Shown piece by piece: positions 1-7,800 of a stretch of 9,307 nucleotides of DNA. Source of the DNA: JBBQKF01 sp038326615 (GTDB lineage Bacteria; Bacillota; Clostridia; Saccharofermentanales; UBA5734); assembly GCA_038326615.1 (NCBI GenBank), contig JBBQKF010000098.1, positions 1 through 9,307 on the forward strand. Direction: 5' to 3'. A program made the translations under genes and the position numbers. The notes beneath the pieces were generated by a model that was given only the letters and a program-made list of their open reading frames with translations, did not search any database and was not told the DNA's origin. How positions within the stretch are numbered: position 1 is the stretch's first letter; each line of letters starts with the position of its first letter.

Positions 1-10
1 TTTATGAGAA

Positions 11-181
11 ATTTGTCTAAGTAACCAATCTCGGTCGATAGCAGGAATTGTCATGGTTAAGTTATTCTGCTTTTTCTGTTATGGTTAGTTGTCAAGGAAA
101 CTATCTAACGTGCACGGTTATAATCAATTAACCATAACGGCCCGGTGGTATGGGGAGTTGCCGTCTGTGTCAGGGTTGGCA
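11..181. repeat. Degenerate units of the flanking repeat family with inverted segments
   Basis: ATTTGTCTAAGT at 11-22 resembles AGTTGTCTAAGT near 9033, and GCAGGAATTGTCATGGTTAA at 41-60 resembles the GCAGGAGTTGTC...GTCATGAT part of the right array. These units are too diverged to keep the 56-nt register. No coding frame here is credible, and GC is high (about 53% in a hand count of 121-180). Confidence 0.55.
78..138. repeat. 10-bp perfect inverted repeat in the left flank
   Basis: GTTATGGTTA at 78-87 is the exact reverse complement of TAACCATAAC at 129-138, with 41 nt between. A smaller palindrome, GGTTA (116-120) with TAACC (129-133), shares the right arm, so two alternative hairpins compete. 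The arms do not match integron attC boxes. Function unknown. Confidence 0.6.
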
Positions 182-302
182 TGTGTTTTTGCAAAGTCCC
201 GGTAAGTGGGCATGATTTCCGTGTCATGGTAAAGTTGTCCAGATGACTGAGTCCCGATAAATGGAGCGGAGTTGTCACGTCAATATAAAATTTTCCAGAT
301 GG
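182..302. repeat. Left-flank copies of the 56-bp repeat, same orientation as the right array
   Basis: GTCCCGG at 196 and GTCCCGA at 251, with AAAGTTGTCC at 231 and AAAATTTTCC at 287 (56 nt apart), mark nearly two units of the repeat family found at 8715-9050. Even the entry sequence is shared: TGTGTTTTTGCAA at 182-194 corresponds to TGTGGTTTTTGCAA starting at 8701. The roughly 120-bp stretch aligns with about 8700-8820 at an estimated 75-85% identity by eye. The operon is therefore bracketed by direct repeats about 8.5 kb apart. Confidence 0.85.
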
Positions 303-556
303 CGATGCAAAAACCATGACAACTGCGCGTTGGCCAGCAGCCCTATTGACTTTGTCACGGTAGCAGGATTAATCACGGTACCGAAATTTTGATAAGTGGA
401 AATAATTTTGAACGCATAGACTTATGGAGCTGATTACTAAGCTGTCCGGGCTGCTGAAGGCAATTACCCATACCATCCGTGTTATATGTAGGGTTAGTTT
501 TAAAGCTGTCAAAATGTAGGAGTACTTTATCGTCCAGTCATTAATCTCGTCAAAAG

Positions 557-570
557 GCAGGGACGGGCTG
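557..570 (+). repeat. Dispersed word GCAGGGACGGGCTG, left copy
   Basis: This 14-base word is identical to 9097-9110 on the other side of the operon and in the same orientation. A second shared word, CAGCGAAGGGATGGTT at 632-647, matches 9081-9096 at 15 of 16 positions. On the right the two words are adjacent; here they are separated and in reversed order. Confidence 0.7.
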
Positions 571-579
571 GAAGGTTCT

Positions 580-622
580 TTTGCAGCTTTTGGATGAGCG
601 TTGAAGAAGAGCGAGCTGCAAA
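580..622. repeat. 9-bp inverted repeat downstream of mcrC
   Basis: TTTGCAGCT at 580-588 pairs perfectly with AGCTGCAAA at 614-622 across a 25-nt spacer. It lies 51-93 nt beyond the mcrC stop on the transcribed minus strand, so it could form a 3' stem in the operon transcript. The long loop and absence of a following T-run make it a poor intrinsic terminator; it may be protein-assisted or an RNA-stabilising end. Confidence 0.5.
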
Positions 623-672
623 TGTACCTGACAGCGAAGGGATGGTTAAAATAGTGTATTTGATTCAATTTT

Positions 673-2067
673 TTAACTCGTTTTTAAGAGCAGTATTCCT
701 AACCTATTTTTAGACCACTCTTTGTTCAATTGAATCATGTTTAAGCTTTTAGATATTACAAGCTCCATTTCAGTTTTTAAGTTGTCAAATTTTGTTAAAG
801 ACCAGAAAGGGATTTCAATTGCTGTTACATTTATTCTTTCGTTTCCTGAAAAACCAGAAACTATTTCAAATTTGTCGAATTCATTTAAATTTTCAGAGAT
901 GTTTGGGTAAACCAACAATATATCTGTGCAACCTCTACTAAAAGCATAACTTACCATCTGGTAGAGGTCGTTTTGAGCTATCCCTCTTTTTAGGTCATTT
1001 TTAAAGTGTGAATCACGTAATTTGTATTTTGTATCAACAATAATTTTCAGATCTGGGTCTTCCTTTGAAGTCAAAAAAATGTCGTGTTGCATATTAAAAA
1101 CAGATTTCCCAGTTTCATTTATCGCCAAATACTTTTCTGATTTCTGATATTCAACTTTCCATTTTTTCTGAATTGTACATTGGAGAAACCCAGCAACAAA
1201 ATCTTCAAAAATATATTCCATCGGAAATAACAGACTCCATTGGGATAGTTCATAAATTTTGTTTGAGTATATCTGCTGACTGATTATCAGTTTACAGCTA
1301 TCCATCACTTTTAAGTATTCTTCAAAAAAAGGATTGAGACTGATTCTTTCAATATCAAGAATTGAACATGGTAAATCTTCTACCTCATCCAAGATAAAAA
1401 TTAAGTCCTGTAATATTCTCTGATTCTCCACAAATCTGGTATGGTTAATCAGCAGCCTGCAACTATACTTAATAATACGGTTTATTTTGTTATCAAACAA
1501 GAAGGGTTCATAATCACAATCTATGTTTTGATAGTTCCCATAAGATATCCCATTGCTCAGATAACGCTTAAAATTAATTGATCCTCTTGGAGTCTGAAAT
1601 GCTTCTTCAACCTGTTGATACATTGTTAGAGGCTGTTTGGAGATAGTTTCGAGAAACTGGCCTGCAATGAGGTTAATTATTAATTCCGGAAATTCTTTAA
1701 TATCCTTTGTATCAAGAGTTGCCTGGTTAAAAGGGAATCTCCACTTTCTACAGAATCCGAACCAGTAAAAAATATGACGGAGCATTAACTCCTTATATTC
1801 AGTAGCATGCTCGGAGTTTCGGAAAACTTTGGGATAGATTTCAATTACTTCTCTTCCGTTCTGGATGAACCCAACAAAATTGTTAGCTCTTACTTGGTTG
1901 TTGTCAAAATTCAGAAAAGGCTGGTAATGATTGTCATTGTCCTCTTCGCTAATTTCTACTTCAGTATTAACAAAGAAACCTTGACGCCATATATCTTTCA
2001 AAATTTGCCTTAAAGCCTCAGTATTCTTGATGCTTTCCCATTTTCCGTATTCAAAAAGTATAGCCAA
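673..2067 (-). CDS. mcrC: McrC nuclease subunit of the McrBC restriction complex
   Basis: The 464-residue partner of McrB stimulates its GTPase and supplies the DNA-cutting active site. The N-terminal half carries the usual McrC finger region (NFVGFIQNGREVIEIYPKVF, 63-82) and hinge block TPRGSINFKRYL (159-170). The C-terminal half has FPMEYIFEDFVAGF (281-294) and a PD-(D/E)XK nuclease: D329 in MQHDIFL, then D345-T-K347 in IIVDTKYKL, then the helix QNDLYQMVSYAF (365-376). The canonical proline before the first aspartate is replaced by histidine, but the three catalytic residues are intact. The start is a TTG (2067-2065) placed directly after the mcrB stop TAA (2070-2068), in the same frame. 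No ATG or GTG lies nearby downstream, and the first residues (AILFEYGKW) fit the start of the family. Translation probably depends on ribosomes ending mcrB. The gene ends at TAA 675-673, with no obvious intrinsic terminator after it. Confidence 0.93.
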   Translation of the reverse strand: MAILFEYGKWESIKNTEALRQILKDIWRQGFFVNTEVEISEEDNDNHYQPFLNFDNNQVRANNFVGFIQNGREVIEIYPKVFRNSEHATEYKELMLRHIFYWFGFCRKWRFPFNQATLDTKDIKEFPELIINLIAGQFLETISKQPLTMYQQVEEAFQTPRGSINFKRYLSNGISYGNYQNIDCDYEPFLFDNKINRIIKYSCRLLINHTRFVENQRILQDLIFILDEVEDLPCSILDIERISLNPFFEEYLKVMDSCKLIISQQIYSNKIYELSQWSLLFPMEYIFEDFVAGFLQCTIQKKWKVEYQKSEKYLAINETGKSVFNMQHDIFLTSKEDPDLKIIVDTKYKLRDSHFKNDLKRGIAQNDLYQMVSYAFSRGCTDILLVYPNISENLNEFDKFEIVSGFSGNERINVTAIEIPFWSLTKFDNLKTEMELVISKSLNMIQLNKEWSKNRLGILLLKTS

Positions 2068-4734
2068 TTAATTCTCGCTTATTAACCAGTTGTAAGAAGA
2101 TGAATTGTAGTTGACAAGCCACCCGGATCCTTCAAAAATTTCACTGACAATATCTGTTTTACCGGAAAAATATTCCATTAATAAGGGAATTACCTTATTT
2201 CTTAAAATAGTCTCTATTCCCTGGGATTTCATAAAGTAGGCATGGCCAATTAAATAATCAGCCGTCTTTTTCCTCTCATAAATGTTATTATTTATGACCT
2301 GCAGAATTTTAATTGCTTCAGGATCATAACCACTATACATGGGATAATAGCCTATAAACTCAAACCTTCTTCTGAGGGCAATATCAATTAAAGCAATTGA
2401 TTTATCAGCTGTATTCATAGTACCTATTAGATAAAGATTTGGAGGAACTCCAAAATCTTTATCTCCATTTGGCAGAGTAATTTTCAATTCATTATCTGCA
2501 CCTAATCTTTTATCCTCTTCAAGAAGTGTAATAAGTTCACCAAAAACTTTAGAAATATTCGCTCGATTAATTTCATCAATAACCAGTACAAAGTTTTTTA
2601 AAAGTTTACTTTCTGTAATTTTGGGATTCAGTTTTTCTGCTCGTTCCTTTAAATATTCAACAAGAGGATAGTAATATACACCCAAGCCCTCAAGCCCATA
2701 ATCTAAAGTCCCTTCATAAATCGCCTTTACATTCTTCATAAGTAAATCATGACTTGTGCCTCCACTTTTCTTAGTAAATTTTATTCTTCCTTCATCAACT
2801 TCAATCGCTGTAATTTTAAAACTGTAATTCTTGCTTTTCATTTTAATTTCAACCTCACTAACTTCCTCCTCAATAAGTTTAGAAAATACACTATTGAAAA
2901 CATAGTTGAAATCAATTATATCTGGCATTTTATTATTTGCATTTACCCAGTTTTGCTTTGCCCTTTCAGATAGCAATTTAAATATCCCCTCACGTTTGTC
3001 GAATCGAAGAGTGCCTGAGGTAATATCAGGCGAGATGCCAACTACAAAATCCTCATATGAATAATTTTGGTGGAAAGTCACAAATTCTATTTGACCACTT
3101 TTTCTTAGCTCATCAAAGACAAGTTTATTAGCAGTATGATCACCATCAATATAGCGGTCAAATGCAGCTATCTCAACTGCTTTGTCAATACTGTTGAATG
3201 TTTTCCCAGTTCCGGGAGGGCCGTAGAGAATTATATTTTTAAACATATTACTCTTTTTAACTGCGACAGGGTTTTTCTCTTCAAGGTAGCCATTTATCTT
3301 TTCAATTAGTTCAGGTTTGGTCAGTTGGAAAACTGTGGTCAGTTTACCAGATTCACTATAAAAATCCAGTGGATCAGTAACTCTCCAATCCATTGGCCTA
3401 TGATGAGGAAAGGGAACATCTTTTTCATAACCATAATCATCAGTTACATATCCAATTCCCAAAACTTTTGATCCCTCCTGAGCAAGAACAACATCACCCG
3501 TTTTCATCTCTTTGAAAAAGTTATATATTTCAGCCGATTTGCGCGTAAGTAGTGATTTATTCTCATAAACCTCTGCATCGGAAAGCAACTTTGAAATATC
3601 ATCTTTGTTCCTTATGTTTTCCTTAGACAAATCTCCTAACTGGGCCCAACCCATGCTCACATACTTATTCTGAAGCATAACATTCCAGTAGCTTGTAGTT
3701 CCATTGGTGGTGCCGACCCTCCAATACTTTATTTCTTCTTTATTAGTCTTGTCTAGAATACGGTAAAGTATGTCCTGCGCAAGAATATAATGGTGATTAT
3801 CAAGAAAAGAAGCTTTTGGGAGATACTCCTCCTTTAAGGTTAGTAGTTGTTCGTCCGTTAAAATATAATTATCGATAAGTTCATTTAACAGTTCTAAATA
3901 ATGGGTGTATTTTTTGCCTTTACTTTCTGGCTTAATATTTAATAACTTACAATATTTCTGATAGAATGTATCCTTGAAAAATGGATACTTTTCTGAATCA
4001 TAATAGGCTAAAAAGGTTGATATTGTTCTTTCGTCATGATGATGGGAAAATTTATTATCAGGGTCGATATCCCGGTAAATTCTCATGACTTCTTCATCAA
4101 AGCGATTGATTCTTAGGTTTAAGTCAACGGAACTATCGAACAAGAGTCTGAATGCATTGCTATATTCTTTAGGTCTTTCTCTGGCTATATGATGGCAAAC
4201 CTGAATACCTGTAAAGTAGATAAGATTGCTAAAATTAATTGATAATATCTCCTGATTGAAATCTGCAGCATTCACATCGGGTCGATTATGGTATTTGCTT
4301 GTAAGTTCCCACTTATATTCTTCCCCATAAAACTGTTTTTCCTTAATAAGATCTTTATATTCAGATATCAAACTTTCAATCAGATCATTGTCAGCTTTTG
4401 GTTTCATGATAATATTCATTCCCTCTTCAGCGGGTCTTTTGTAAATCGGAATTGGATCAGAACTGGAATCATATAGACGAAATTTTTTACTTTCCAACTG
4501 ATAAAAAAGATCATCTTTCCCGCTTTGATCAACCTTATAATGTATCCTATTTTTTGCATTAGTAGACATTTTTATAAGATGGGCATCAATTGTCCCAGAT
4601 TTTACCAGAGGGTATTTCTTCCTGAACCAGGAAATTATTTTATCTCTTTCTAGTATGTCGCTTTTCTGAACAGAAAGGTCGTCTATCATGTCCTGAAGTA
4701 GAAGCTTAACTGGTTTATTTTCGTACAATGTCAT
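2068..4734 (-). CDS. mcrB: McrB-type AAA+ GTPase subunit of a modification-dependent restriction system, with EVE-like reader domain
   Basis: The 888-residue motor subunit has its McrB core at about 495-888. It shows Walker A GPPGTGKT (505-512), the family block VTFHQNYSYEDFVVGISP (552-569), Walker B VLVIDE (716-721) followed by NRANISKVFGE (723-733), the McrB signature GTMNTADKS (771-779, the MNxxD guanine-nucleotide element), and arginines at 788-790 (LRRRF). McrB hexamers hydrolyse GTP and translocate DNA with McrC. The N-terminus is much longer than the E. coli protein (about 460 aa). Residues 1-100 look like a small winged-helix-like module of the DUF7669 kind (KSGTIDAHLIKMSTNA, then FRLYDSSSDPIPIY). 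Residues 110-330 are helical and unassigned. Residues 335-480 resemble an EVE/PUA-like modified-base reader (KYWRVG, VSMGW, GDVVLAQEG, VLGIGYV, HHRPMDW). A charged beta-rich insertion sits at about 605-680 inside the AAA+ domain. The ATG is embedded in the end of the preceding 47-codon gene, suggesting coupling. The AAA+ assignment is secure; the exact base recognised is inference. Confidence 0.93.
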   Translation of the reverse strand: MTLYENKPVKLLLQDMIDDLSVQKSDILERDKIISWFRKKYPLVKSGTIDAHLIKMSTNAKNRIHYKVDQSGKDDLFYQLESKKFRLYDSSSDPIPIYKRPAEEGMNIIMKPKADNDLIESLISEYKDLIKEKQFYGEEYKWELTSKYHNRPDVNAADFNQEILSINFSNLIYFTGIQVCHHIARERPKEYSNAFRLLFDSSVDLNLRINRFDEEVMRIYRDIDPDNKFSHHHDERTISTFLAYYDSEKYPFFKDTFYQKYCKLLNIKPESKGKKYTHYLELLNELIDNYILTDEQLLTLKEEYLPKASFLDNHHYILAQDILYRILDKTNKEEIKYWRVGTTNGTTSYWNVMLQNKYVSMGWAQLGDLSKENIRNKDDISKLLSDAEVYENKSLLTRKSAEIYNFFKEMKTGDVVLAQEGSKVLGIGYVTDDYGYEKDVPFPHHRPMDWRVTDPLDFYSESGKLTTVFQLTKPELIEKINGYLEEKNPVAVKKSNMFKNIILYGPPGTGKTFNSIDKAVEIAAFDRYIDGDHTANKLVFDELRKSGQIEFVTFHQNYSYEDFVVGISPDITSGTLRFDKREGIFKLLSERAKQNWVNANNKMPDIIDFNYVFNSVFSKLIEEEVSEVEIKMKSKNYSFKITAIEVDEGRIKFTKKSGGTSHDLLMKNVKAIYEGTLDYGLEGLGVYYYPLVEYLKERAEKLNPKITESKLLKNFVLVIDEINRANISKVFGELITLLEEDKRLGADNELKITLPNGDKDFGVPPNLYLIGTMNTADKSIALIDIALRRRFEFIGYYPMYSGYDPEAIKILQVINNNIYERKKTADYLIGHAYFMKSQGIETILRNKVIPLLMEYFSGKTDIVSEIFEGSGWLVNYNSSSYNWLISEN

Positions 4735-4858
4735 AATTTATTGCTTTATTAACAATCCTTATTATTTGAGCTATGTCTAAATATTCCGGAATTGGGTTAA
4801 ATGTCTGTATTGAATTAACTTTGCCATATTGAGTCTTAAATCTGATTTCATTAATCAT
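4715..4858 (-). CDS. Small 47-aa protein encoded between the Type IIG gene and mcrB; function unknown
   Basis: An ATG at 4858-4856 lies one base after the Type IIG stop TAG (4862-4860). It opens 47 codons ending in TAA at 4717-4715, so the frame fills the whole 125-bp gap and overlaps the first 20 nt of mcrB. The product starts MINEIRFKTQYGKVNSIQTF and continues with a proline-containing turn (NPIPEY) into a likely amphipathic helix (LDIAQIIRIVNKAINYDIV). This suggests a beta-hairpin plus helix fold of about 5.5 kDa. It has no signal peptide, cysteine cluster or membrane segment. I do not recognise a family. The +1/-20 spacing is what coupled genes in an operon show, and ribosomes finishing it would pass over the mcrB start. 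It could be a regulator, an adaptor between the two systems, or a leader peptide that controls mcrB translation. Against it, a 47-codon frame can arise by chance, and no strong ribosome binding site is present. Confidence 0.6.
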   Translation of the reverse strand: MINEIRFKTQYGKVNSIQTFNPIPEYLDIAQIIRIVNKAINYDIVRK

Positions 4859-4859
4859 C

Positions 4860-7800
4860 CTAATAGTTTATCAATTTCTCAACAATTCGAATCTCTTCTT
4901 GTGTTAACCCGTATAAATCGTAAACAAGTTGGTTTATTTCCGACTCCAAAATACTAACACTGGCTAAAGGATCGGATTTTTTAAACGCAATGATTTGATC
5001 GACTTTATCTGTTAATATTGATTTAATCTCATCTGATATTTCAGGAATTGGTATTTGTTCAAAATATTGAGGTTTGACTTCGATAAAGCCGCCGCTTCTT
5101 ATTACGCAGATGTTTGTTAGATAATACCAAACTATAGATGAATTCAAAAAGGCAAGTAAAAATTTCTCTTTAGTAGGGAAGATTACTCCAGGTGCATTAA
5201 TATATCTACCACCCTGATCAAAAAGAAATTTATTCTTGTTTTGTAAGTTCGGCCAAACAATTTTTGATTCTTCAAAAAACCGGTAATAATCTACCGAATC
5301 TTGAATTTCAAACCACTTGTATGGTCCCGGCTTCCTCCCAATTTTATCTGAAGATTTTATTTTAGGTGTTAAGAGGTTTTTATACTTTTCAAGGTGATGT
5401 TTGATCGAGGAGTATTTTTCTATATCAGTCCCTCTACGTGTAAATATTATCCATTTATCAATTTCAGGAGTTGTCCATTTTTTCAAATCTTTTCCTTCAA
5501 GAAATGGTTTTAAAAGTTCGGAATTTAAAGGATTACCCTTTTCCAAATCCGCCTTTTGGGTTTTATCAATAATAAAAGCTTCGTTAAATCCTGTTACAAT
5601 TCCTCTATAACATCGACCATATTGTTCCTGTATTGTTTTGTGATCTAAGATTTTATTATATACAGCAAATTCTATTTTGTTGTTGAAGCTCCAGGCATTT
5701 GAGTCAAGATTTTTTTGATATAACTGTATAAAATCTGATTCATTGAAACTATTTTCTTTGTTTATATTATATTCAATTGGGTTAACTTTAAGAAAATCAA
5801 AACCTGATTCATTTGACTTTTCCTTACTTATAAGCATCACAACAGGGTAAGTCGTAGCCTCTTCAAATACAACTACTGAAGTAAAATCAATGTATTTTAA
5901 GATTGAATAATTTTCTTGAATGTACTTTCTTAGAATTTTTCCTGCATTTGTTTTATCAAAAGTATTATTGATAAAGCAAAAGCTCCCTTTATAAGACAAA
6001 ACATTGAACGAAAGTTCATAGAAATATGAAAACAGGTCTCCTGTTCCGGAAAATACTCTATAATTACTTTTCAAGTAGTCTTTTAATTCAATTATCAGTT
6101 CTTGTCTTATGTATGGCGGATTTCCGATTACTACATCAAACCCTACAAAATCACCATTATTGTTCAGTACTTCCGGAAATTCAAAACGCCATTCAAAAGC
6201 ATTTTCAAAAATCTTATTACTCTTAATCTCCTCTAATTCTGTATCATACTTTTTTATCTCCTCAGTCAGCTTCCTCACTTTTTTGTTCCATTCATCCTTC
6301 TGCGTTTTTGTCAACTCAAAAAGACTTGACTGGCTGGTAAGACTTAAAAGCTCTCCATTTAGCTTATTAAGTTTGAGGAATCGCTTATCGCTTTTAGATA
6401 CTTCAGTTTCAAAATCATTTTTGATCTTGTTGATAAGCTGTTCCATGCTTCGCTTTTCATCTTTCGACTGAGCATTACGGTAGGTCATTACAGCTTCGCG
6501 GTAATTATCCACATTCCATTTGCTTGATTTCAGAGCTGTCTTAATGTCGGCATCGAGCGAATACCTACTTATAAGTGAATTCCCGCATTTTATATTTATA
6601 TCAATATTTGGTAATGTTTCAAGCTCTCTGTAATTAGTATCAGGTTTGTAATATGCATTTTTTAACAACTCGATCCAAAGCCTTAACCTACATATTTTTA
6701 CAGAGTTAGGATTTATATCAACTCCGAATAGACAATTCTCAATGATCTTCTGTTTTTCCTGAAATAATGCCTCCTGTACTCTCTGGCTCTCCTTACTTTT
6801 CGGATTATAATCAAACAGCTTGGATTGTTCGTCGGTTATGATAAGCTCATCGTTAATTACCTCAATTGTGTATTCTTTAAGCTTTTTCCCTTCTCTATCG
6901 ACAAGTATTTTAAGTTCTGATTTTATTGCAATAATCTCATTCAACGCAGAAACAAGGAAGTGACCAGACCCAACTGCAGGATCGCAAATTCTGAGATTAT
7001 TAACGATCCTATTAGCTTCCCTTATATCCTCAATTTTATTATAGACATCACTTATTGTCTCACATTGCCAACCTTTTGCTTCATTAAACTTTTGGATAAC
7101 CGCTCTCCTGATTGTTTCATGACACATGTACATTGTTATGAATCCGGGAGTAAAGAATGATCCATCTTTATATCCGTTGATTTTCTCAAAGATTAATCCT
7201 AATACTGAAGCATTTATAAGTGTTTTATTCTCTTCCTGAATATCTTCCGACCCCTCACTTGAGAAATCATACGAATCCAGAAACTCAAAAAGATATTGTA
7301 AAGGATCAATCTCACCAATTAGTTTTTTACCTGTTTTGTCTTTTAAAACTGTTCCGGTAAGAACAGGATGTTTAGAATGATTTTCAAGACTATTGATTCT
7401 TATAGTTTTATGTTCCAGATCGCTTGGTTCAAATAGGGAGCTATTTAAATAGGGGATATTACCAAATTTTTGGTTTATCTGGTCATTACGGTCAGTTTCT
7501 TTAACGGCGAGAACCTGAAAGAACAACTTGTTTAATTCATCATAATCGTGAATTCTATCAATATTAAGAAATCGGAATCCCTTATCACCGCTGTTATATT
7601 TAATAAGTTGTCCTTCAAGCAGTTTGAGAAATAGAATCCGGTTAATCCATGTAATAACAAGTTCCAATGCAATATTGAACAACTGTTCCTCTTTGTTATT
7701 CCCATATTCAGATAGTCTCGGTAATTGAGAGAGGCAATCTTCATATTTTAAGATTGTGATAGAGTTTTCAATTAATGAACCCGGATTTCTTTTCTTCTCA

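Larger units (their letters stand above)
303..672. other. Non-coding left flank between repeat copies and the mcrC stop
   Basis: Frames in this stretch are low-complexity readings of repeat-derived DNA with no recognisable family. It holds one further diverged repeat unit (363-399: GCAGGATTAATCACGG then GATAAGTGG), a reverse-oriented fragment at 312-324, the shared words at 557-570 and 632-647, and the inverted repeat at 580-622. I see no tRNA, integrase or transposase remnant and no U-run terminator for the operon that ends at 673. Confidence 0.6.

Noticed and set aside
78..138. Integron attC-like site
   Set aside because: The arms read GTTATGG outward and CCATAAC inward, which does not match the RYYYAAC...GTTRRRY arrangement, and no integrase is visible.
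105..317. 70-codon minus-strand frame in the left flank
   Set aside because: It runs through the 56-bp repeat copies and has no recognisable domain.
580..622. Intrinsic terminator for the operon
   Set aside because: The 9-bp stem has a 25-nt loop and is not followed by a T-run on the transcribed strand, so it is kept only as an inverted repeat.
369..668. 99-codon minus-strand frame after mcrC
   Set aside because: It lies over repeat-derived DNA shared with the other flank, has low-complexity sequence with no family resemblance, and has no coupling signal.
6109..6471. 120-codon plus-strand frame antisense to the Type IIG gene
   Set aside because: It is serine- and phenylalanine-rich, as expected from the reverse of a lysine/glutamate-rich coiled-coil segment, and is a shadow of that gene.
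7532..7744. 70-codon minus-strand frame inside the Type IIG gene
   Set aside because: It is an alternative frame of a well-supported larger gene on the same strand, with no independent start context.
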